Origin: Clostridia bacterium
Lineage (GTDB): Bacteria > Bacillota > Clostridia > CAKSNL01 > HGM11501
Reading direction: 5' to 3'
DNA: 26,925 bases
NCBI GenBank assembly: GCA_017390225.1
Contig: JAFPCL010000184.1
Coordinates: 1-26,925 of the forward strand
Every line of letters starts with the position of its first letter. Position 1 is the stretch's first letter. The notes beneath the pieces were generated by a model, which worked only from the letters and a program-made list of their open reading frames with translations, did no database searches and was not told where the DNA came from. Below are positions 22,041-26,925 of the stretch, piece by piece. Position numbers and translations under genes: made by a program.

Positions 22041-22996
22041 GTACGAAAGAGCAAATATCGGCACTCCTTTTAAAATCACAAAGTGTCCTGATTCTTCCCC
22101 ACATCCGGGAAGACGGCGACGCCGCCGGCTCTTCTTTGGCACTTGCTCTCCTGTTAAAAGCTTGTGGCAAAGAAGCCATCGTGCTCTATAGTGAGCCTTT
22201 GGTGCCTACGCTGCAATTTTTGCCCGGTGGCATGGTCTACACCGAAGGGATGGAACTTCCTGCCTATGATTTGTGCGTTGCCGTTGACTGCGCCGCACCC
22301 GATCGTATCGGAAGTCGGTTGCCGCTCTTTGAAAATGCCCCCCATTCCGCCGTCATCGATCACCACGGAACCAATCCCGGTTATGGTGATGTCTGCTGGG
22401 TGGAAGGAAGCTCCGCCGCCACAGGGCTGATGATTTATGATTTATATATTGCCATGAACATTGCTATCTCTCCTGCATCTGCAGATGCGCTCTACACGGC
22501 AATTTTCACCGATACCGGTGGTTTCCGCTTTTCATCCACCGATGCCCGTGTGCTTCGCACAGCGGCATCTCTTCTGGATGCAGGCGCACACCACACCAAA
22601 ATCTACACCGAGGTATACGAACGAGTTTCTCCCCAAGGCTATCTTTTGACAGCACGTGCCATGTCGAAAACCAAAATGTATTTCGGCGGCAGTGTTGCCA
22701 TCATTTGTCTGACCCAAGAGGATTTTATAGCCGCCGGAGAAAAAACGGAGAACACCGACAACATTTCTTCCCTGCCGCGTACCATCGACGGCGTGGAGCT
22801 GAGTGTTCTGCTTCGGGAATCCAAAAACGGCGAAATCCATGCCAGCATCCGCACCAAGGCACGCATCAATGCGGCGGCCATCGCCCTCTCCTTCGGCGGT
22901 GGCGGTCACGAACGTGCCGCCGGATTCACGGTCAAAGAGCCGATGGATACAGTGGAAGAAAAGCTTTTGGCGGCCATTGAAGCCTGTATGCATTAA
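22037..22996 (+). CDS. nrnA: DHH/DHHA1 phosphoesterase, NrnA-like (nanoRNase/pAp phosphatase)
   Basis: A 319-residue protein. DHH-family metal motifs are HIREDGDAAGS (His22, Asp26, Asp28), VAVDCAAPDRIG, and DHH at 108-110 in VIDHHGTNPGYG, then FTDTGGFRFSST. The DHHA1 substrate domain ends with GGGGHERAAGF. The family degrades 2-5-nt RNAs and 3'-phosphoadenosine 5'-phosphate. The usual Pro of the first motif (RPDGD) is Glu25 here, while the metal ligands remain. The gene is coupled to rbfA and lies 14 nt before truB, the standard Firmicutes order. Confidence 0.93.
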   Translation: MSTKEQISALLLKSQSVLILPHIREDGDAAGSSLALALLLKACGKEAIVLYSEPLVPTLQFLPGGMVYTEGMELPAYDLCVAVDCAAPDRIGSRLPLFENAPHSAVIDHHGTNPGYGDVCWVEGSSAATGLMIYDLYIAMNIAISPASADALYTAIFTDTGGFRFSSTDARVLRTAASLLDAGAHHTKIYTEVYERVSPQGYLLTARAMSKTKMYFGGSVAIICLTQEDFIAAGEKTENTDNISSLPRTIDGVELSVLLRESKNGEIHASIRTKARINAAAIALSFGGGGHERAAGFTVKEPMDTVEEKLLAAIEACMH

Positions 22997-23010
22997 ATGG
23001 AGGCATATGA

Positions 23011-23901
23011 ATGAACGGTGTTGTTATTTTAAATAAACCGGCAGATTTCACGTCATTTGACGCCGTAGCCAAGCTGCGGCGCATTTTTCATACCCGAAAA
23101 ATCGGGCACACGGGCACACTGGACCCCATGGCAACGGGCGTGCTTCCGATTTGCATCGGCTCTGCCACCGCCGCTGTGGATATGCTCACAGCAGAAAACA
23201 AGACCTATGTGGCAGGCGTGAAGCTCGGCTTTCGCACCGACACCCTCGACACCACGGGTACTGTGACGGCAACTGCCCCGATTCCATCTATAACCCGCGA
23301 ACTTTTGGAAGAAGCCTTTTCGCATTTTTTGGGGGAAATCGATCAGATGCCGCCCATGTACAGTGCCATCAAGCAAAACGGCAAAAAGCTGTATGAACTG
23401 GCACGAAAAGGCATCGAGGTGGAGCGCCCGACACGCAGAGTTTGTGTGCATGGCATACGTCTTTTATCCTTCGATGACGAGAGCTTTTCCTTTGAAGTTT
23501 CTTGCTCCAAAGGGCTGTATGTTCGTTCTCTGATTGATGATATCGGCGTTCGGCTCGGCACTTTTGCCGTTATGTCCGCTTTGCATCGCACGCAGACGGG
23601 AAGCTTTTCCATCGACCGTGCCGTCACCATCGAGGCACTGGAGCAGGCAGAACAAGACGGCACCCTTGCCTCTTTTCTGATTCCCACGGATACTTTGTTT
23701 TCTTATCCCAAGCTCGTCCTGTCGGAAAAGCAGGCAACCCGTGTTAAAAACGGTGTGCCAATTTACTATAGCGGCACCGAGGGCGACACGTTCCGTGTTT
23801 ACGATCCTTCGGGCGCTTTCCTCTGCATTTCCCGTCTTACGGTCATTGACGAAAAACTGTGCCTGAAATCTGTCAAAAACTTCTACAGCAAGGAGATATA
23901 A
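23011..23901 (+). CDS. truB: tRNA pseudouridine(55) synthase TruB
   Basis: A 296-residue enzyme forming pseudouridine 55 in the tRNA T-loop. The catalytic aspartate is Asp38 in GHTGTLDPMATGVLP. Other family motifs are NKPADFTSFDAV, QMPPMYSAIKQNGKKLYELA, RKGIEVERPTR and CSKGLYVRSLIDDIG. A short C-terminal PUA-like domain (about 230-296) follows. ATG 23011 follows GGAGG. Its 3' end includes AAGGAG for ribF. Confidence 0.95.
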   Translation: MNGVVILNKPADFTSFDAVAKLRRIFHTRKIGHTGTLDPMATGVLPICIGSATAAVDMLTAENKTYVAGVKLGFRTDTLDTTGTVTATAPIPSITRELLEEAFSHFLGEIDQMPPMYSAIKQNGKKLYELARKGIEVERPTRRVCVHGIRLLSFDDESFSFEVSCSKGLYVRSLIDDIGVRLGTFAVMSALHRTQTGSFSIDRAVTIEALEQAEQDGTLASFLIPTDTLFSYPKLVLSEKQATRVKNGVPIYYSGTEGDTFRVYDPSGAFLCISRLTVIDEKLCLKSVKNFYSKEI

Positions 23902-23907
23902 TCCCCT

Positions 23908-24813
23908 ATGAATATTGTGACGCACGGGTTTCGTGCCGAGAACACCGTGGTAGCCCTTGGCAATTTCGACGGTGTGCACCGCGGACACCAGCTTCTTCTT
24001 TCGGCGCTGTTGTCCCACACGGACAAGACCCCCATTGTTTTCACCTTCGATCGGCATCCTTTTTCCGTTCTTTCGGGAAAAGCCATGCCTCTGATTACCA
24101 CCAATGATGAAAAATGTGCACTTCTTCGTGCCTACGGTATTAACACGGTCTATATGGCGCACAGCACGCCATCATTTCTGCAAACGGATGCCAATGCTTT
24201 TGTTACCAAATATCTGGTAAAAGAGCTTGGTGCTACCCATGTGGTTGTCGGCAGTGATTGCCGCTTTGGAAAAAACGGAAGCGGCACACCGCTTCTTTTG
24301 CAAGAAATGGGAAAAGCCCTCGGCTTTTGTGTCACCTGCCTTGAAAAGCTCTACGACGGACAAACGGAAATTTCCTCCAGCCGCATCCGACAGCTTTTAA
24401 CTGACGGGGACGTTGCCCGTGCCGAAGCACTGATGGGGCATCCCTACACCATCAGCGGTACCGTTGTGCCCGGTCGCCATGTGGGCACCTCCTTAGGCTT
24501 TCCCACGATGAATCTTGCCCTTCCGAAGGACAAGATTATGCCTGCCCCCGGGGTCTATGCATCTCAAACCCAAATTGGAGACAGCGTGCATTTATCCATT
24601 TCCTTTGTGGGTACATCGCCTACTTATCAAACCCAAACACCACTGATTGAAACACATATTTTAGATGCAAGTGAAGATTTATACGGCGAAACGGTGACCG
24701 TTTCCTTCCGTCGGTTTATTCGTCCCACGATGCATTTTCCTTCTCCCGAAGCATTGATTCGTCAAGTAGAAACAGATATAAAGAGTATAAAAGAGGGTGA
24801 ACCCTATGCCTGA
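23908..24813 (+). CDS. ribF: Bifunctional riboflavin kinase/FAD synthetase
   Basis: A 301-residue enzyme making FMN from riboflavin and then FAD. The N-terminal FAD-synthetase (nucleotidyltransferase) domain has GNFDGVHRGH (18-27), FTFDRHPF, and SSSRIR (156-161). The C-terminal flavokinase domain (from about 185) has GTSLGFPTMNL, with Thr200 and Asn202, and PAPGVYAS. ATG 23908 lies after AAGGAG. It ends overlapping the RadC-family gene by eight bases. rpsO, a frequent neighbour of ribF, does not follow here. Confidence 0.95.
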   Translation: MNIVTHGFRAENTVVALGNFDGVHRGHQLLLSALLSHTDKTPIVFTFDRHPFSVLSGKAMPLITTNDEKCALLRAYGINTVYMAHSTPSFLQTDANAFVTKYLVKELGATHVVVGSDCRFGKNGSGTPLLLQEMGKALGFCVTCLEKLYDGQTEISSSRIRQLLTDGDVARAEALMGHPYTISGTVVPGRHVGTSLGFPTMNLALPKDKIMPAPGVYASQTQIGDSVHLSISFVGTSPTYQTQTPLIETHILDASEDLYGETVTVSFRRFIRPTMHFPSPEALIRQVETDIKSIKEGEPYA

Positions 24814-25498
24814 AAAAGAAAAACACATTCCCGGTGTCGGTCATCGTATGCGCATGCGACGCCGCTTTTCGGAGACCTTCTCCCTACATAACTTTACCGA
24901 GGAAGAAGCCTTGGAAATGGCACTATACTATGCCCTTCCCAAGCAAGACACCACCGATGCCGCAAAAGCACTTTTGAATCGGTTTCAAAAGCTTTCCAAT
25001 GTGCTGGACGCGCCTTTAGACGAGCTTATCAAAGTCCCCGGCATCGGCGAATATACGGCGATTTATTTTAAATTTTTAAAAGCCCTCATGGTCAAATATC
25101 AGGGCAGTAAAAACATGGAAGGTGCAGAGCTTGGTGATGTTGAATGGATAGGAAGCTACTGTGCTTCGATGATCGGCAATGAAAATCACGAGGTTTTAAG
25201 TGTCATTGTTGCCGACTCTGCCCGCCGCATTGGTGGGCACATGGTCTTTCCTGCCGGCAATACCAACTCTTTGACCGTGGATATCCGCAAGCTGATGTCC
25301 TTTATTCTTAAAAATGATGCAAGCTTTGTCATCTTGTCCCACAACCACCCCGGCGGTATTCTGATGCCCTCGCGGGAAGACATTGATTTCACGAAAAAAT
25401 TGCAAGATATGCTTGCACCCTACGACATTGGACTTTTAGATCACTTCATCGTCTATAACGATAAATATTTCAGCTTCATGCAAAGAAATCTCTTTTAA
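24806..25498 (+). CDS. radC: RadC-family JAB/MPN domain protein
   Basis: A 230-residue protein. The first part is helical and includes a helix-hairpin-helix (LIKVPGIGEYTAIYFKFLKA). The C-terminal JAMM domain carries HNHPGG (His179, His181) and PSREDID (Asp192), the zinc-binding set of RadC proteins. RadC was named for DNA repair, but a repair role has not been upheld and its function is unclear. The N-terminus is a little divergent (HIPGVGHRMRMRRRF rather than the longer REKL/GP motif). Start ATG 24806 is 8 nt after GAGGG; an in-frame GTG at 24797 is possible. It overlaps ribF by eight bases, so it is likely in the same transcript. Confidence 0.9.
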   Translation: MPEKEKHIPGVGHRMRMRRRFSETFSLHNFTEEEALEMALYYALPKQDTTDAAKALLNRFQKLSNVLDAPLDELIKVPGIGEYTAIYFKFLKALMVKYQGSKNMEGAELGDVEWIGSYCASMIGNENHEVLSVIVADSARRIGGHMVFPAGNTNSLTVDIRKLMSFILKNDASFVILSHNHPGGILMPSREDIDFTKKLQDMLAPYDIGLLDHFIVYNDKYFSFMQRNLF

Positions 25499-25556
25499 TA
25501 TGTTCTAATTTTCTCTTTTGTGAATATCCTTGTATTACAAAGGAGGAAATTTCACC

Positions 25557-26180
25557 ATGGAATGTATCACCAACACCGCTACTGTTTCCGGTCTCATCTG
25601 GTCTGAACCTGTATTCAGCCATCATGTGCTGGACGAAGATTTCTATACGTTTTTTATCTACACGGAACGGCTCAGCGAAAATGCCGACCGCATCCCCGTC
25701 ACCGTTTCTTCCCGTCTGATGATTGGACGCCCTCTCATCCCCGGCGAACAAATTTGTGTGCGCGGTCAGTTCCGCTCTTACAATGCCATCAAGGAAAACG
25801 GAAGCAGCCATCTGGTGCTCACGCTGTTTGCCAAAGAACTGCTTCTTGATCCTCCGGCATCGGAAAACCCCAATTATATCTACCTGAACGGCTTCATCTG
25901 CCGTCCCCCGGTATTTCGCCGCACGCCCTTCGGCAGAGAGATTACCGATATCCTCCTTGCCGTCAACCGTGCCTTCAACAAATCCGACTACATTCCCACC
26001 ATTATCTGGGGCAAAAACGCCCGCGCCACCGCCGATCTTCCCGTCGGCACACATATTGCCTTAGAAGGACGTATTCAGTCAAGAGATTACCGCAAAAAAG
26101 CGGCAGACGGCAGTATCACCACCCACACGGCTTTTGAAGTGTCCGTGGGAAGATTTGAAATTATAGAAAGCGACGTGTGA
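25557..26180 (+). CDS. Tandem-OB single-stranded-DNA-binding-like protein
   Basis: A 207-residue protein that looks like two OB folds in a row: residues about 1-100 (VSGLIWSEPVFSHHVLDEDF, YTFFIYTERLSENADRIPVT) and 110-205 (YIYLNGFICRPPVFRRTPFG, then REITDILLAVNRAFNKSDYI). The second half keeps the SSB/PriB pattern: GREITDILLAVNR, YIPTIIWGKNAR, GTHIALEGRIQSRDYRK. Similar proteins of unassigned role are common in Clostridia. It lacks the acidic C-terminal tip of the housekeeping SSB, so it is probably a paralogue. ATG 25557 follows AAAGGAGG by ten bases; ATGs further upstream are not used. It lies 58 nt after radC. Confidence 0.8.
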   Translation: MECITNTATVSGLIWSEPVFSHHVLDEDFYTFFIYTERLSENADRIPVTVSSRLMIGRPLIPGEQICVRGQFRSYNAIKENGSSHLVLTLFAKELLLDPPASENPNYIYLNGFICRPPVFRRTPFGREITDILLAVNRAFNKSDYIPTIIWGKNARATADLPVGTHIALEGRIQSRDYRKKAADGSITTHTAFEVSVGRFEIIESDV

Positions 26181-26191
26181 AGTGCAGAGAG

Positions 26192-26233
26192 TGGAAAATG
26201 GAAAATGGAGAATGGAAAGTGGAAAGTGGCGTG
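26192..26233 (+). repeat. Heptamer tandem repeat (TGGAAAA type)
   Basis: Six consecutive 7-mers: TGGAAAA, TGGAAAA, TGGAGAA, TGGAAAG, TGGAAAG, TGGCGTG. This is the left part of the second heptamer/hairpin element. No gene is seen from 26181 to 26454. Confidence 0.75.
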
Positions 26234-26330
26234 TGACAAGACATGGTGCGCCGAGTCGGCACGCCCTACGATCATCCCCCATTTTTTTCGGCGTCTTCTG
26301 AACCCCAGAAATTTCCACCAACAAAATCAA
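26234..26330. other. GC-rich partly palindromic spacer inside repeat copy 2
   Basis: This segment separates the heptamers from the hairpin of copy 2 and is missing from copy 1. It has GCCG-AGT-CGGC at 26250-26260 followed by CGCCCTACG, a style of GC-rich short repeat that I recall from gut Clostridia but cannot verify here. Confidence 0.35.
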
Positions 26331-26394
26331 AGAAAATCGCCAAAGCGATTTTCCTCCACATCTCTTATCTATTATCTCTTATCTATTATCTCCA
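26331..26394. repeat. Heptamer-repeat/hairpin element, copy 2 (right part)
   Basis: The hairpin AAAATCGC-CAAA-GCGATTTT (26333-26352) and right flank to 26366 match copy 1 (8691-8726) with three substitutions. Two exact 14-mers follow, each two heptamers (TCTCTTA-TCTATTA; 26361-26374 and 26375-26388). Confidence 0.78.
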
Positions 26395-26413
26395 AAAATT
26401 CTCCTCTCCCCTC

Positions 26414-26442
26414 TTGACAAATCCCAAAGCTTTAAGTATAAT
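26414..26442 (+). promoter_or_regulatory. Consensus promoter of the tRNA-Ala gene
   Basis: TTGACA (26414-26419), a 17-nt spacer and TATAAT (26437-26442): a perfect sigma-A consensus, 12 nt before the tRNA 5' end. Confidence 0.92.
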
Positions 26443-26454
26443 AATAAAAAACAA

Positions 26455-26530
26455 GGGCCTATAGCTCAGTTGGGAGAGCGTTCGGTTCGCATCCGAGAGG
26501 TCGAGGGTTCGAATCCCTTTAGGTCCACCA
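26455..26530 (+). tRNA. tRNA-Ala (anticodon CGC)
   Basis: A 76-nt cloverleaf with CCA encoded. Acceptor GGGCCTA (26455-26461) pairs with TAGGTCC and includes the G3-U70 wobble that defines alanine tRNAs. The discriminator base is A73. The D stem is GCTC/GAGC. The anticodon stem is TTCGG/CCGAG with loop TTCGCAT, giving anticodon CGC at 26488-26490 (reads GCG). The T stem is GAGGG/CCCTT with loop TTCGAAT. It has its own promoter and terminator, so it is a single-gene unit. Confidence 0.95.
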
Positions 26531-26570
26531 GAAAAAGACCTTAACTTTGATAAAAGTTAAGGTCTTTTTC
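26531..26570 (+). terminator. Terminator of the tRNA-Ala gene
   Basis: An 18-bp perfect stem (26531-26548 with 26553-26570; core GACCTTAACTTT) and loop GATA end in five T. It begins at the base after CCA. Confidence 0.93.
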
Positions 26571-26573
26571 AAC

Positions 26574-26765
26574 TAAATCCGTCTTGCGACGGAATAAATC
26601 TGCTACGCAGATGAAATCACTTCGTGATGAAATCTTGCTTACGCAAGGATATAAAGACGGATTTAATTTCATCGAAGCCGTAAGGCTTTGATTTCATCCA
26701 AACTTGTTTGGATTTCATCGTGCTTTGCACGATTTCGCAAAGAACGAAATAAGCGATACTTCGTT
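26574..26765. repeat. Array of short palindromes with GATGAAAT/ATTTCATC spacers
   Basis: Consecutive small hairpins: TCCGTC-TTGC-GACGGA (26578-26593), ATCTGC-TAC-GCAGAT (26598-26612), ATCAC-TTC-GTGAT (26616-26628), CTTGC-TTAC-GCAAG (26634-26647), AAGCC-GTAA-GGCTT (26675-26688), ATCCAAAC-TT-GTTTGGAT (26696-26713), ATCGTGC-TTT-GCACGAT (26717-26733) and ATTTCG with CGAAAT (26732-26750). The stem sequences differ, but most are joined by the same spacer, reading GATGAAAT in the left half and ATTTCATC in the right half. An outer 10-bp stem TAAATCCGTC (26574-26583)/GACGGATTTA (26656-26665) encloses the first four. No open frame or known mobile-element gene is present. Confidence 0.85.
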
Positions 26766-26766
26766 A

Positions 26767-26805
26767 CCCCTTAACATTGATAAAAATTTAGGGTTATTTT
26801 ATTTA
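26767..26805 (+). terminator. Second, decayed copy of the tRNA terminator
   Basis: CCTTAAC then TTGATAAAA, an AGG core and a T-rich tail (26769-26805) parallel the tRNA terminator (26539-26570) base for base at most positions. The stem (CCCTTAA with TTTAGGG) is now weak. Its job is unclear. Confidence 0.5.
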
Positions 26806-26815
26806 ACTTATCCTA

Positions 26816-26923
26816 CTATTCCATATCAGACACAAATTCATCAAAAAATCTCATAAAATAGTTAAACGACTTTTCTTTTCGTCCGCATTTTACACAGCAT
26901 GATTGCGAAAATGCCACATCATA
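26816..26923 (-). CDS. Possible C-terminal end of a minus-strand gene (cut by window edge)
   Basis: On the minus strand a frame open at the window edge encodes 35 residues ending at TAG (26816-26818). It includes SQSCCVKCGRKEK, then SFNYFMRFFDEFVSDME. The CxxC pair and mixed hydrophobic/charged ending look protein-like, but the piece is too short to identify, and it could be chance. Confidence 0.35.
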   Translation of the reverse strand, partial: YDVAFSQSCCVKCGRKEKSFNYFMRFFDEFVSDME

Positions 26924-26925
26924 GC

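Noticed and set aside
26205..26464. Plus-strand open frames over the second heptamer element
   Set aside because: They are made of repeat DNA and run into the tRNA promoter.
26574..26765. CRISPR array
   Set aside because: The repeated part is only 8 nt, the intervals are palindromes and are not of uniform length, and no cas genes or leader are seen.

Overview
The window looks like a chromosomal segment of a Gram-positive, moderate-GC bacterium, most likely a member of the Clostridia (Oscillospiraceae/Ruminococcaceae-like). The reasons are strong AAGGAGG-type ribosome binding sites, frequent TTG/GTG starts, consensus sigma-A promoters, the intact Firmicutes block rimP-nusA-rnpM(ylxR)-ylxQ-infB-rbfA-nrnA-truB-ribF, and a Clostridia-type tandem-OB protein. 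The genus cannot be named from the sequence alone.

Layout. (1) 1-1165: 3' end of rpoC and its terminator. (2) 1236-8650: a promoter, a leader with a terminator-like hairpin, and a seven-gene rotary V/A-type ATPase operon in the order E, DUF2764, A, B, D, I, K. This is the reduced layout known from Chlamydia, spirochaetes and Bacteroidota. The K subunit keeps the residues that bind Na+ in Enterococcus NtpK. (3) 8651-9052: non-coding DNA with a heptamer-repeat/hairpin element and a bidirectional terminator. (4) 9053-12103: a small carbohydrate-type island, with an AraC regulator and an SGNH hydrolase (minus strand) divergent from a Gfo/Idh/MocA-like protein (plus strand). A 19-bp inverted repeat lies between them. 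(5) 12102-16750, minus strand: pfkA, cysteine desulfurase, thiI and cinA as one likely transcription unit. (6) 16751-17085: AT-rich divergent control region with a promoter each way and an early terminator in the rimP leader. (7) 17086-25498, plus strand: rimP through ribF plus a RadC-family gene, most of them overlapping or nearly so. (8) 25557-26180: tandem-OB single-stranded-DNA-binding-like protein. (9) 26181-26925: accessory non-coding DNA. It holds a second copy of the heptamer/hairpin element, a tRNA-Ala(CGC) gene with a consensus promoter and strong terminator, an array of at least seven short palindromes joined by GATGAAAT/ATTTCATC spacers, a decayed second copy of the tRNA terminator, and a possible minus-strand gene end cut by the window edge.

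How the genes work together. The V-ATPase subunits form a membrane ion pump or synthase coupled to ATP. The rimP-infB-rbfA block covers transcription elongation/termination, ribosome maturation and translation initiation, followed by nanoRNA turnover (nrnA), tRNA pseudouridylation (truB) and flavin cofactor synthesis (ribF). The desulfurase probably feeds sulfur to ThiI for tRNA 4-thiouridine and/or thiazole. The least explained structure is the palindrome array at 26574-26765 and its flanking duplicated terminators. The repeated heptamer element is the second. No obvious new protein system (defence, secretion, biosynthetic) is visible.
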